A stretch of DNA of 42,129 bases from a virus, in IMG/VR virus record IMGVR_UViG_3300046474_000604, positions 1 to 42,129 of that record. One strand, 5' to 3'. Both the position numbers and the translations under genes were made by a program. Below, one piece after another: positions 6,134 to 15,100 of the stretch. Within the stretch, counting starts at the first letter, position 1; every line of letters starts with the position of its first letter. The notes under the pieces were generated by a model. That model was given only the letters and a program-made list of their open reading frames with translations. It was not told where the DNA came from and ran no database searches.

Positions 6134-9100
6134 GCGTAATCCCGCTCCTGTGGCATGCCTTCGTTATCGAATTTCTCCAGCAGCTGCGCCACCTTCTGGC
6201 TGTACTTGGCGATCTGAAAATCCCCGCGCTGATTCTCTGCGCGCAGCTCTCTAATCTCAGCCAACAGCGCCGCGTTGTCGTTGCCACCATTGAGCATGGC
6301 GGCCGTCTGACTGGCGTTGTAAATCCGCGACGGGCCGGTAACTTCCAGCTCAGGCCCGTTTTCGCCGACAAGGCGCAGGCCGCCGGAGTGGAAACCGCCC
6401 GAGGCATAGCCTTTGATTTCACCGTTCGAGACAGCGTCCGCCTTGATCGCCGCGGCCAATTGCACGGCCGTCATAGAACCGGCCTGACCACCCCAATAAA
6501 CCGCCCCCGCCGCATCGGCATCACGGCCAAGCACGCTGTTATAAATGGCATTGATGTCGTTGTAGCTCGGCGCGCCAGCCGTCCCTGTGCCGCCGGTGTA
6601 GCTGCCGCCAGTAGACCCCGCAGGCTTGGTAGCCGCCGCAGCGGTCGCAGCTGCTGCCGCAATCGCCGACTGCACTGCCGCGTTGAAAGCGTTCAGCGCC
6701 TCGGCAACGCTCACGATTGAGTTGTCGATGCCGTTCAGCGCGTCCAGCTGCTTTTGAGCGGCGTCGAGCTGATCGTCCAGCTTGGCCATCTGCAGGTCGA
6801 ACTGATCCTTCGCGTCGGCGATTTGAGTCTGCACGCTCTTCAACAACTGCTGCTGGGCCGTCAGCTGTACGCCGTTGATGGCGTTGAGCTGAGCGACCAC
6901 GTTCGCCGTGCGGCCTTGCTCCCGGGTGAAGTCCTCGAGCGACCCGTACATGTCGGTGGTGTTGGTGCTGACCGACGTCAGAGCATCGTCCAGCCCATCA
7001 AAGCCGACCAGCGAGCCGCCGCCCTGGGCCGTGGCCAGCGCGTTCTGAAGCGTCGCCTTGGCCTGCTCGCGAAGCATCTTCACGGTGGTTTCAGACGTGC
7101 CGTTGAGCGACTTCAGCGCGGTTTCCAGCGCGGTGCCTGTGTTGGTCAACCCGGTCACGCTGGCCTGCGCCGTCGACAGCATGTCGTTTAGCGATGCCAC
7201 CCGAGCGTTGTACGCGGCGGTGAGCGAATTTTTCTCAGCGGTGACTGCCCGTTGCAGCGCGCTCATTGCGTTGCTCGCACCCGCGATAGCGGCGGCCTGC
7301 GCGGCAGACTGGGCTTGTTCCTGGGCTTTGTAGAACGTGTCCGCCGATCCGGCCATGGCCATCATGGTGTTGTATAGCGTCTTGCCGGACTCGGTTGTCC
7401 GGTCGATGCCGTCGACAATTGCCCGGTACCCGTCACGGGTGGCCGGCAGAGCAACGTTCGCCTTCTTGAATTCGGCGGTAACGTCCGCAACGGTGCGCGC
7501 GGTGTTCTCCGACTCGCTGTAGAAGGCGCTGTAATACGTCTTCTGCCGGGCCTCCATAATGTCGTAGGCCTGGTCCGCTGCGGTGGCCAGGGTCATAAGC
7601 GTGACGAACATCTGGCGGCCCGCCTCCGTGGACTTGTCGATGCCCTCGACCATGGCCCGGAACCCATCGCGGCTGTCTGGGAGCGTGATATTGAGGCCGT
7701 CGAAAACGTCCTGGATATCGCTGATGGTGTCGATCGACTTTTGGTTGTCGGAGAAGAAAGCGTCGTAATAGGCGCTGACAGATTTCTGCAACTCCTCAAA
7801 GCCGCCGCCCATGGCAGATAGCTGCTCGGCCATGAAGCCGCCAGTCACGGACATGTCGTAGAGACCCACGTTGACATGCTTCAGCATGGTGTTCACGTCA
7901 TACAGGTTCTTCACGAAGGCCTGCAAGCCGACGTAACTGAAGCCGCTGACGCCGGCGTCGGTCGCCTTGGAGACCGCCACAACTACCTGGTCGCCCAGCA
8001 GCGCGAACCAGTGATCCACTTCAGCCTGGATCTGCTCCGAGGTTTTACCCTGGGTGCTGATCTGCGACGACGCCATGTTGAGGCCATCCAGCACACTGTC
8101 GTTGAGCTTGACGCCCAGCTGGGTGAATAGCGCCATAGCGCCCATTACCGTGGTGTTGTACTCGCTGCCGAGCGCGTCTTGCGTATCGTCCGGCAGGTCG
8201 TTGTACAGATAGCGGGTTTTGGAACTGCCCGAAATCAGACCGCCCTTCTTTTTCTGTTTCGTGTACTGCAGGGCATCAAATTCGCCCGACTTGACCGCCA
8301 ACTGGATACCAGCGTCCTTGGTTTCGTAACCACTGCCGAACAACTTGCTACCGACTTTGCTCCACACCGCCTGGTACAACGTGGAGCCGGTGAGAATCGC
8401 CGCAGCCTTGCCACCAACGATCTTGCTCAAGGCGCCATCGACGATTTCGAAAGCCTTTGCGGTCAGGGTCGGGATGCTCATCACGACCTTGCCCAGCCCG
8501 GTGCCGCCAGCGCTGTCGTACATCGCACCGGCGTCAGGACGCACACCCGCGCTGTACAACTTGCCCGACTGGATCATGCCCATAAGGACCGCCAGCGGCC
8601 ACATCGAGGCGGCGCTGCCAAGGGCACTTGTCGCGCCGCTACTTGCACCCTGGGTGGCGGCCGCCGAGGCTACTCCCTCGGTGGCTGCCTGCTGCACCAA
8701 GCCGGCCGCGATCTGCTGGCCTGCGGCATCGAGAGTGAACTGGCCCACGGTACTAGCCACACCCTGGGTGACGCCGTAGTTCAGTGCTGCCTGAGTTGCC
8801 GCCTGCTGCGCGATTTGCAGCGCGGTCTGCTGGCCCAACAACGTGGCCATGCCGCCCTTGGCGATGTCGTAGAGTGTGCTGAGTTTATCTCCGTAATAGC
8901 TGACGCCAGCTTTTGCAGCACCGGTAACGCCGCCCTCGGCATAGCCCGCGACAACCTTGGCGCCCACACCGGTGACGATGTTGTAGGCGCTGTACAGCTT
9001 GTTGGCCACAGAGGCGAGGCCGCTGGTGCTGCCGCTAGAACTGTCGCCGCTTAGGGCGCTGATTACATCACCAACGCCCCCGGATTTGTTGGTGCCCAAA

Positions 9101-12100
9101 AGCGAGTTCGCGAAACTGATAACAATCGGTTTGGTAATTGCTTCGTGGGCCAATTCGGCCAGGAACTGCTTAAATCCATCGAGCAAACTTTCGGAAAAGC
9201 CCTTGAAGCCCTTATCGATGTTCAGCCAGGCATCAGCGAACGACTTGTCGATGCGGTCAATGGCGCCCTCGGTCAGGCGGCCCCAGACCGTCAGTTTCGC
9301 CTGGTTGTCGCCGTATTCCTGCCCGAGTTTTACCAACGACTCGCGATAAAGATCGGCTTTCTCGGGATACATCGCGATCGCATCGTTGAGGGCTCTCTGG
9401 TCAGCGGTGTATTCCTTCAGCAGTTTGACTTGAGGGTTTAGCCGGTCAACCAGATCGTTTGCTTTGTTCGCGGCCTCGAGCGCCTTATTGGCCTCCAGTT
9501 GCGCCTTGGTCTGCTTCAGCAGCTGGTCGTATTCCTTGCTGCCGTACTGAATATTTTTGCCCGCCAACTCAACCTGCATCGACTTGTTGACGTTGTAGAT
9601 CTCGAGCGCGTCGGAGCCCTGAAGCGTGGCCTTGGCCTGGGCCAGGGTCTGGTCAACCTCGACCTTCATGGCCGCCGCAGTCTTGGCCACGTCCCGGCGA
9701 TCCTCGGCGTCCTGCATGTCGTTGATCGCTTTGGTGACTTTGTCGCGCGCACTGGCGCCGGTTTTGAGCAGTTCCTCTTCGATCTTCTGCTGGATTGTCA
9801 TTGCCCGGACGTTGTCGGCGCCGCCCAGGTAGGCGTCGGCCATGTCGTTCGCGGCCTTGGTCGAGATACCCGATTTATCCAGCAGATCTTGAAGCGCTTT
9901 GGCCTGGGCCTTGAGTGCGGCAGCTGCAGCATTGGCAGCCTTGTCTACGCGCTTGTTGGCTTCAGTGGTTGCGTCCAGCTGGGCAATGGCCGCCGTTGCT
10001 CGCTCATCAGGCGTAGCCTTCGGCACGACCGGCGCGGTCGGTGTCGCGCCGCCGAAGGTAAGCAGGGCCGCGCCGGCGAGATTGTTTTGCTTCTGCGGCT
10101 GTACAAGGAGCAAGTTTTGGCCCTGCACGACTCGAAGGGTCTGGTTGATGACCTGCTGCATTGCAGTGACCTGGCGTCCAGCGCTTTCCTCAGCAGCCTT
10201 GGCAGTGTCATCAAGCGCTTTTTTCTGGGCCGCCGCAGCGTCGTTTTGGGCATCCTCAGCAGCATAGAGGGACGCGAGCTTGATTTTGAGCGCCGCTTTT
10301 TCGACTTCGTTGCTCTGTTTTATGGCCTCTTGATATGCCTTCAGCGTGTCGGTCTGCTCGCCAATAAGTTTGGCGGCAGCAATCTGGGCAGGCGTAGCAC
10401 CCATTCTCGCTGCGTTGTAAGCGGCTTCAGCCTCAGTGTTAGCGCCGAGCAGATCTCGCGTCTTGATCAGTTGGCTGAGGTATTTATCCCAAGCCGCAGT
10501 GTTCGAGGCGCTTTGCCCGGCCGCCGATTGCTGCTCGGCGGCGAGTTTTCCGGTTTCGGAAGTAGCTGAAGCCGTAACGGTGCTCAGCTGGCCCAGTAAT
10601 TTGCCGTACTTGTCGGCTTTGGCGCCGTTGATTTCATAGGCGGCAGCAGTCTGCTCGAGCATGGTTTTGTATTGGGGAAGAATCGCACTGTTTTCCTTTA
10701 CCCATTGAGTCACGCTGTCGAGCGACCGGGATCCGGTGCGAACCTCTTCCATCATTTTTGCTAATGCTTCAGCGCCTTCGGCACCTGCCATGCCCAAGTT
10801 GTAGAACGCTTCCTGACCGCGTAGGGCATATTCGTTCAGCGCTTTGCTCGTATCACTAAGCGCTTCAGTCTGCTTTTCAGCCCACGTTGATGCCTGCAGA
10901 GTTCGTTGCGCTTCGCCCAATTCCTTGAACTTCGCGATGCTATCGTCCACGGTCAGGTTCTGGTCGATCAACGCCTTCGTAGCGGTATCAGCACTGCCAC
11001 CGAAGTTGAAGAACGAAACAGCAACAAGTCCTGCCGTGGCGATCAAACCGACCGGGCCGGTCAAAAGTCCCAGAAGGCCGCTGCCAGCAGCAGAGAGCCC
11101 TGCAATCGATCGGGAAGTAGCGCCTGCCGCTGCGGTCGCCCTGTCAGAAATGGCAACGGCTTCGTTGGCCGCAAGGGCTGTTTCTGCGTAACCGGCAGCC
11201 GCTGCTGACCTAACCTTGTATGCAGCCTGGATTTCAGCTGACGTAGCGACGGTGGTCTCAGCCAGTGCAACCTCGGCGACCTTCACCTGGTTAATGATTG
11301 CGACTTCCGACTGACGAAGCTCGGCCAAGCGCGCGACGGATTGCGCGCGCCCGGTATCAGTGATTTGCGCGCGCAGGCGTTGCTCCTCGAGGGCGCGCTC
11401 CGCAACAAGTGCGTTTTGAACAGCCTGCAGGTTGCCGACTTCGCTCGCCTGCCGCATACGGTCAGAGGCGACTTTTTGTTCAGCGGTCGCCAGTTCAACG
11501 TTCGCGCGCTCAAGTAAGGCTTTGGCATCCGCTTGCCGGGATGCGGCCGTAAGCATCGCCTGCTTCGCACTGGCAGCATCGGCGACCAAAGCCGCATCAG
11601 CTGCAACGGTAGAGCGAACGAGCGCCGCAGTTTGCTCAATCGATGCCTTCGTCGCCGACACAAAGGATAAAGCTGCCTGCCCGGCGGAAACGGCCAGGCG
11701 TGCGCCGATTACGACTGCCAGGGTTTCCGCCACGTTTGAAACCCGCGCCACGGTATCTGCGAACGAGGCACCATTAACAGACACCGAGTCGAGGCTTTTG
11801 GCCATTCCGGTCAGCACATCGGAAAGCTTGGAGCTTGTGCTCGTTGCCTGATCGAACTTACCGATCAGGTTTGTTGCCGAGTTATCCAGCCGGGTCATGC
11901 CCGTGCTGACAGTGTTCTGCATTTTCCCAAATTGCTCGTTCACAGCTGAAGCCTGGGCCTGAAGTGCTTTAACCACAGAATCAGCTGTGAGCTTGCCAGC
12001 AGCGCCCAGCGAGCGCAGAGCGCCAACGGACACACCCATCCCCTTGGCGATGGCCTGGGCCAGCGCTGGGGCCTGCTCCATGACGCTGTTCAGTTCTTCA

Positions 12101-12651
12101 CCGCGCAGCACACCGGATGCGAACGCCTGCCCCAGCTGAATCAGCGCAGCATTTGCTGATTCGGTCGACGATCCACTGATGACCATTGTTTTCGCGATGG
12201 TCTCAACGATCCCGGCTACGCCCTGGCCGGAAAGCTTCAGTTCTTTCTGGTTCGTGGCGATCCGTTGATACAGCTCTGCCGTGGTTGTCAGTGGCTGGCC
12301 GGAGCGCTGGGCGATATCGAACACGGCGCGCTGAGCCGCGGTGAACTCGGTCGCGTTTGCTGTAACCAGCTTCAGGCGGTTCGCAACGGTGGTGTAAGCC
12401 TCGGCATGCCGAAGCAGCTCGCTCAAACCAGCAGCGCTTACTGCGCCAGCGAGAGCAGTCTTCACCATGTCGCCAGCGGCGCGAGCACTCTGCCCTACCC
12501 GATCGAAAGCGCTATCAACATGACCAAGCTGCGTATCAATCCGCCCAGAGACCTGCGCTACGGTCGCGTCGGCCCTGGCCATCTCCTGGCGCAGCTGTGC
12601 TGTTGTCGCCTCGAGGCGGATCAGCATCCCCTGGACTTCTTGACCTGACAT
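6130..12651 (-). CDS. Tail tape measure protein
   Basis: Encodes 2173 residues, very long for this role (lambda gpH is 853). Residues 50-260 match the tape-measure N-terminal domain pattern (AYTTVANRLKLVTAN, SGSSTESANAALIQLGQAF, GEELNSVMEQAPALAQAIA). Long helical, Ala/Gln/Lys-rich segments follow, with hydrophobic stretches near residues 510-550. Two tandem repeats of about 78 residues occur around residues 1625-1780. The C-terminus has a DUF4214-like YNDINAIYNSVLGRDADA segment and the GLRLVGENGPELEV motif common to the ends of tape-measure proteins. It sets tail length and sits in the tail lumen. A terminator lies just upstream (12668-12691). Confidence 0.95.
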   Translation of the reverse strand: MSGQEVQGMLIRLEATTAQLRQEMARADATVAQVSGRIDTQLGHVDSAFDRVGQSARAAGDMVKTALAGAVSAAGLSELLRHAEAYTTVANRLKLVTANATEFTAAQRAVFDIAQRSGQPLTTTAELYQRIATNQKELKLSGQGVAGIVETIAKTMVISGSSTESANAALIQLGQAFASGVLRGEELNSVMEQAPALAQAIAKGMGVSVGALRSLGAAGKLTADSVVKALQAQASAVNEQFGKMQNTVSTGMTRLDNSATNLIGKFDQATSTSSKLSDVLTGMAKSLDSVSVNGASFADTVARVSNVAETLAVVIGARLAVSAGQAALSFVSATKASIEQTAALVRSTVAADAALVADAASAKQAMLTAASRQADAKALLERANVELATAEQKVASDRMRQASEVGNLQAVQNALVAERALEEQRLRAQITDTGRAQSVARLAELRQSEVAIINQVKVAEVALAETTVATSAEIQAAYKVRSAAAAGYAETALAANEAVAISDRATAAAGATSRSIAGLSAAGSGLLGLLTGPVGLIATAGLVAVSFFNFGGSADTATKALIDQNLTVDDSIAKFKELGEAQRTLQASTWAEKQTEALSDTSKALNEYALRGQEAFYNLGMAGAEGAEALAKMMEEVRTGSRSLDSVTQWVKENSAILPQYKTMLEQTAAAYEINGAKADKYGKLLGQLSTVTASATSETGKLAAEQQSAAGQSASNTAAWDKYLSQLIKTRDLLGANTEAEAAYNAARMGATPAQIAAAKLIGEQTDTLKAYQEAIKQSNEVEKAALKIKLASLYAAEDAQNDAAAAQKKALDDTAKAAEESAGRQVTAMQQVINQTLRVVQGQNLLLVQPQKQNNLAGAALLTFGGATPTAPVVPKATPDERATAAIAQLDATTEANKRVDKAANAAAAALKAQAKALQDLLDKSGISTKAANDMADAYLGGADNVRAMTIQQKIEEELLKTGASARDKVTKAINDMQDAEDRRDVAKTAAAMKVEVDQTLAQAKATLQGSDALEIYNVNKSMQVELAGKNIQYGSKEYDQLLKQTKAQLEANKALEAANKANDLVDRLNPQVKLLKEYTADQRALNDAIAMYPEKADLYRESLVKLGQEYGDNQAKLTVWGRLTEGAIDRIDKSFADAWLNIDKGFKGFSESLLDGFKQFLAELAHEAITKPIVISFANSLLGTNKSGGVGDVISALSGDSSSGSTSGLASVANKLYSAYNIVTGVGAKVVAGYAEGGVTGAAKAGVSYYGDKLSTLYDIAKGGMATLLGQQTALQIAQQAATQAALNYGVTQGVASTVGQFTLDAAGQQIAAGLVQQAATEGVASAAATQGASSGATSALGSAASMWPLAVLMGMIQSGKLYSAGVRPDAGAMYDSAGGTGLGKVVMSIPTLTAKAFEIVDGALSKIVGGKAAAILTGSTLYQAVWSKVGSKLFGSGYETKDAGIQLAVKSGEFDALQYTKQKKKGGLISGSSKTRYLYNDLPDDTQDALGSEYNTTVMGAMALFTQLGVKLNDSVLDGLNMASSQISTQGKTSEQIQAEVDHWFALLGDQVVVAVSKATDAGVSGFSYVGLQAFVKNLYDVNTMLKHVNVGLYDMSVTGGFMAEQLSAMGGGFEELQKSVSAYYDAFFSDNQKSIDTISDIQDVFDGLNITLPDSRDGFRAMVEGIDKSTEAGRQMFVTLMTLATAADQAYDIMEARQKTYYSAFYSESENTARTVADVTAEFKKANVALPATRDGYRAIVDGIDRTTESGKTLYNTMMAMAGSADTFYKAQEQAQSAAQAAAIAGASNAMSALQRAVTAEKNSLTAAYNARVASLNDMLSTAQASVTGLTNTGTALETALKSLNGTSETTVKMLREQAKATLQNALATAQGGGSLVGFDGLDDALTSVSTNTTDMYGSLEDFTREQGRTANVVAQLNAINGVQLTAQQQLLKSVQTQIADAKDQFDLQMAKLDDQLDAAQKQLDALNGIDNSIVSVAEALNAFNAAVQSAIAAAAATAAAATKPAGSTGGSYTGGTGTAGAPSYNDINAIYNSVLGRDADAAGAVYWGGQAGSMTAVQLAAAIKADAVSNGEIKGYASGGFHSGGLRLVGENGPELEVTGPSRIYNASQTAAMLNGGNDNAALLAEIRELRAENQRGDFQIAKYSQKVAQLLEKFDNEGMPQERDYA
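7318..7785 (-). repeat. Tandem repeat within tape-measure gene
   Basis: Two consecutive units of about 78 codons each. Both carry YY-x-AF[FY]S at the start, LP-x-[ST]RDG[FY]RA[MI]V-x-GID[KR][ST]TE in the middle, and a MM/LM-A-x-A-x-x-AD segment near the end. Similarity is clear at the protein level and diverged at the DNA level. Boundaries are approximate. Confidence 0.7.
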
Positions 12652-12667
12652 GTACGTTCTCCGGGCG

Positions 12668-12691
12668 AAAAAAAACCGCCCATCCGGCGGT
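12668..12691 (-). terminator. Intrinsic terminator before tape-measure gene
   Basis: ACCGCC-ggatg-GGCGGT followed by a run of eight T on the minus strand, between the GT extension and the tape-measure ATG. Confidence 0.85.
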
Positions 12692-12718
12692 CATAAAAAT
12701 TCTGGGAAGGTGAGCGCG

Positions 12719-13350
12719 CTATCCGCGAGCGTGGGCTTTGCGCGCATTCATCTGCGCCCTGATACGTTCCCGCTTCTCGTCCTGAGTTTCGTTTTCCGGC
12801 GGCGCTGGCGGCCCCGGCGTTTTGCCGCCCGATCCGAATGGATTGGTGCTGCGCAAAAACTCCACCTTCGCATCCCAGGCCAGCAGGATCTCAGGCACAG
12901 CGACAGACCAGGCTTCGCTCGGCGGCCAGCCCAGGCAGCCGGTAGCTATGCCGAACAATTCGTCGACATAGCTGCCGTTCTCAGGCCGCTTTACTTTTTT
13001 GCGGTTTTTTTCGAGTCTTCAGCAGCGGCGTCCAGTTGCTCGGCCGCCTTGGCCGCCGGGTTCAGCAGCGCGGACAGGTATTCAACGAGCGACGGCGTGA
13101 TGCTGATCATGCCGGTGTCGTAGATTTGCTCTTCCAGCTCTTCAACTTCCTTCGGCTTCAACGCCAGGCCAGCACCGGCGGCGACCACTTGGACAACGGC
13201 GCCCAGGTTGAATTTCTGCACTTCTTGCATGGCGGGCAGGATGCCGCCGAACACGCGCTCGATGCGCTTCACGGCCTTCAGGTTGAAAGTCAGGATGTAG
13301 GTGTCTGCGCCGATATTTACTTCAACGGTGCCGTGGTCAGTCTTGGACAT
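12719..13350 (-). CDS. Tail assembly chaperone frameshift product (GT-type)
   Basis: A -1 frameshift on the slippery heptamer at 12994-13000 joins the 119-residue upstream chaperone to a second frame of 91 residues (ending at 12719), giving about 210 residues. The second frame alone has no good start: only a TTG without a ribosome site. It carries an ELFGIATGCLGWPPSEAW region, typical of the second half of these chaperones, and a charged C-terminal tail (DEKRERIRAQ). By analogy with lambda G/GT, the T part would bind the tail tube protein while G coats the tape measure during tail assembly; both are absent from the finished virion. Seen: heptamer and frame arrangement. Inferred: efficiency and function. 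Confidence 0.85.
12991..13350 (-). CDS. Tail assembly chaperone (G-type)
   Basis: Encodes 119 residues located between tail tube and tape measure, the standard place for the tail assembly chaperone of long-tailed phages. The N-terminal half (TVEVNIGADTYILTFNLKAV) resembles the GTA-gp13/HK97-type chaperone fold, and the C-terminus is Ala/Lys-rich. The final codons are GCA AAA AAG TAA, placing a slippery A AAA AAG immediately before the stop, so part of the translation continues into the downstream frame to give the longer GT-type product. The chaperone keeps the tape measure soluble and helps load tail tube subunits. Confidence 0.85.
   Translation of the reverse strand: MSKTDHGTVEVNIGADTYILTFNLKAVKRIERVFGGILPAMQEVQKFNLGAVVQVVAAGAGLALKPKEVEELEEQIYDTGMISITPSLVEYLSALLNPAAKAAEQLDAAAEDSKKTAKK
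12994..13000 (-). other. Programmed -1 ribosomal frameshift site (A AAA AAG)
   Basis: On the minus strand the chaperone gene ends GCA AAA AAG TAA. A_AAA_AAG is the same heptamer used by E. coli dnaX. Slipping by -1 gives ...AAA AAA GTA AAG CGG, which enters the open frame ending at 12719. The stop directly after the heptamer marks the gene end for non-shifted ribosomes. Confidence 0.85.
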
Positions 13351-13423
13351 GTGATTTTCCTTGAGGGTCTGAATTGTTCAGGAGGGGAATTAGGGTGATG
13401 CCGGGGCCGAAGCCCCGGGCGAA

Positions 13424-13894
13424 TTACGGCTTGTCTTCGTAGATCGCGGAGTTGATAGCCAGCGACACCGAAGCCTTGCGGATGGAATCGGCACTGCCGA
13501 TCTGCTTGCGGAAGCTCAGCACCTGGACCAGGTAGTAGTCGGCGGTGCCATCGCCGTAATCCATCTTAATGGCGTAGTTCGAGTCGCTTTTCTGGGCGAC
13601 TTTCAGGGCATCCTGGCCATCGTCGCTCGGGTCTTCGCCGAGGGTCACTTGCTGAGTGCCGGCGTCGAACGTGCCCTTCACTTTGCGCTTGCGTCGGTTG
13701 GCCAGCGCGGTGAAGTCAGCAGTAGAGGCTTCGTCGCCCAGCTCGCCAGCGTCTTCAACCTCGCCTACTTCCTTGTAGGTGAGAGCCTTCAAAGCCAGAA
13801 TCGCGGCTGCGATGCTCGAGGCATCTTCGCCATAGGTAACGTTGTGGGCCGGGCCGATCGATAGCGTGACGCCGGCAGAAGTTTTAATAGCCAT
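13424..13894 (-). CDS. Major tail tube protein
   Basis: Encodes 156 residues from MAIKTSAGVTL. The start at 13894 is supported by a strong GGAGGG ribosome site; an upstream in-frame ATG lies on the far side of a terminator hairpin and lacks such a site. The protein is beta-rich with an acidic GEVEDAGELGDEAS loop and a KVKGTFDAG segment, matching the pattern of siphophage tail tube proteins. Position between the tail-completion gene (DUF3168) and the tail chaperone supports this. It polymerises into the tail tube around the tape measure. Confidence 0.85.
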   Translation of the reverse strand: MAIKTSAGVTLSIGPAHNVTYGEDASSIAAAILALKALTYKEVGEVEDAGELGDEASTADFTALANRRKRKVKGTFDAGTQQVTLGEDPSDDGQDALKVAQKSDSNYAIKMDYGDGTADYYLVQVLSFRKQIGSADSIRKASVSLAINSAIYEDKP

Positions 13895-13921
13895 GTTGCC
13901 CTCCAGGGCGCGGATGAAACG

Positions 13922-13943
13922 AAAAAACCCGCTCAATGGCGGG
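13922..13943 (-). terminator. Intrinsic terminator before tail tube gene
   Basis: CCCGC-cattga-GCGGG followed by six T on the minus strand, just upstream of the tail tube ribosome site. Confidence 0.8.
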
Positions 13944-13964
13944 TGCTGGTGTTGCTCGGCAATG

Positions 13965-14351
13965 TCAGTGCTGGGTGATGATTTGCAGGGTGACGCTACC
14001 CATGTAGGTCCGACCGTCTGGCTCGCGCGTGCTGTCGGAGCGCGTAACGCGGACAGAAATGACCCTGCCTACCTCAAGCGCCAGCGGCTGCTCGTTCAGT
14101 GCCGCGTCGATCTCGGCCATGATCCGTTTCACTTCGGCCTGGCCTGGGTAATTGCTCCAGACGGACAGGTAGAACAGGCGGTTCTGCCGGTTTTTGCCCG
14201 ATATAGGCGTGGTGTTCCGGGAGAACTCGCGATCAAAGGTCGTGTACGGCATCGGCGCGTCCTGCGGCACATCGTCGTAGACCGGGCAGGAAATCGACGC
14301 TGACAACCGGGCATAGAGCGCCTTTTGTAGCGCCAACGTCGGGTCACTCAT
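13965..14351 (-). CDS. Tail terminator / completion protein (DUF3168-like)
   Basis: Encodes 128 residues with the DUF3168 pattern: an N-terminal helix LQKALYARL, a VYDDVPQDAPMPY segment near residue 25, and a later beta-rich part with FYLSVWSNYPGQAEVKRIMAEID. DUF3168 proteins (HK97 gp11-type) cap the tail tube and fix its final length. The ATG overlaps the stop of the preceding gene (ATGA). Gene order (gp10-like, gp11-like, tail tube) is the usual HK97 order. Confidence 0.85.
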   Translation of the reverse strand: MSDPTLALQKALYARLSASISCPVYDDVPQDAPMPYTTFDREFSRNTTPISGKNRQNRLFYLSVWSNYPGQAEVKRIMAEIDAALNEQPLALEVGRVISVRVTRSDSTREPDGRTYMGSVTLQIITQH

Positions 14352-14770
14352 CGCGCCTCCTGTGCGGCTCGCGACAGCGTGCTGGCAATGGCAGCCTTGA
14401 TCAGTCGGGCAATGTCATCACGATTCAGGTCAATGGAAGGCCGGAGCCATGGATGAGCTGGCCGGGGCGCTACTACAGTGTCGCCCCGCTGGTACTGCTT
14501 TGTGCCTCGCTCCAAGAAGACGACATAGAAGACCTTGCGGTTGTCACGCTTGCCCCGGATGCCGATCTGCGCATCCAGCCCGCTCTTCGAAACGAACGCC
14601 TTCAGTGTGTTTCGGGCATCGCCATCGTCGACGGGTATCAGTTCCTGCTGTGTAGCCAGCACCAGGTTGGCGGCCTGGACCATCGCCGGACGCAGGTCAC
14701 TCTCCATCTGGTTGCCGATACGGCGCAGAAGACCGCGCAGCTTGAAATCACCCTTGGAACGCCGGGCCAT
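14348..14770 (-). CDS. HK97 gp10-like tail/neck protein
   Basis: Encodes 140 residues, basic, with the HK97-gp10 family pattern: LRRIGNQMESDLRPAM early, VDDGDARNTLKAF in the middle and the FLERGTKQYQRGDTVVAPRPAHPWLRP region near residue 90, where Ala-His-Pro-Trp-Leu-Arg-Pro is characteristic. Proteins of this family join the head-neck complex to the tail. It lies between the head-closure and tail-terminator genes and overlaps the latter by four bases. Confidence 0.85.
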   Translation of the reverse strand: MARRSKGDFKLRGLLRRIGNQMESDLRPAMVQAANLVLATQQELIPVDDGDARNTLKAFVSKSGLDAQIGIRGKRDNRKVFYVVFLERGTKQYQRGDTVVAPRPAHPWLRPSIDLNRDDIARLIKAAIASTLSRAAQEAR

Positions 14771-14779
14771 GTCAGTACC

Positions 14780-15100
14780 TCAGGGATTGGTTACGTTCGA
14801 ACACAGCAGTCGTAGCATGCTGTTCGCGTTATCGAGCAGTGCGGCCTCGATCTTGTAAGTGGTGCCCTTGTGCACCAGGCGCAGGCCCGCCACCAGATCA
14901 TCAGCGGGTCGGCACCGGATCTCGGCAGTCACATCAGCAGTGAGCTGCTGAGCCACAACCTGCGTACGACCGGTAGGCGTGGTGATTTCAGCCCAAACCT
15001 TGCGCAGCTCGACCCAGGCCATCGCACCGCCGCCCATGCCATCCGGGGCGCGCTGGTTCTTCTGCAGCGAACAGCGGTGACGCAGAGGTCCGGCTCGCAT
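14780..15100 (-). CDS. Head closure (head-tail adaptor) protein
   Basis: Encodes 106 residues from MRAGPLRHRCSLQ. The pattern GPLRHR...Q...DGMGGG...WVELRKVWAEI is typical of the SPP1 gp16/HK97 head-tail joining family. The ATG at 15100 forms an ATGA overlap with the stop of the upstream connector gene, which is why it is preferred to an ATG seven codons upstream. It should close the head after packaging and provide the docking surface for the tail. Confidence 0.8.
   Translation of the reverse strand: MRAGPLRHRCSLQKNQRAPDGMGGGAMAWVELRKVWAEITTPTGRTQVVAQQLTADVTAEIRCRPADDLVAGLRLVHKGTTYKIEAALLDNANSMLRLLCSNVTNP

Noticed and set aside
8179-10569. Long plus-strand open frames (291 and 356 codons) opposite the tape measure gene
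   Set aside because: Antisense shadows of the GC-rich tape-measure coding sequence; no recognisable domains or start signals.
13004-13013. The upstream run of seven A in the chaperone gene as frameshift site
   Set aside because: In the zero frame it reads TCG AAA AAA ACC, which does not give a proper X XXY YYZ heptamer; the A AAA AAG site just before the stop does.
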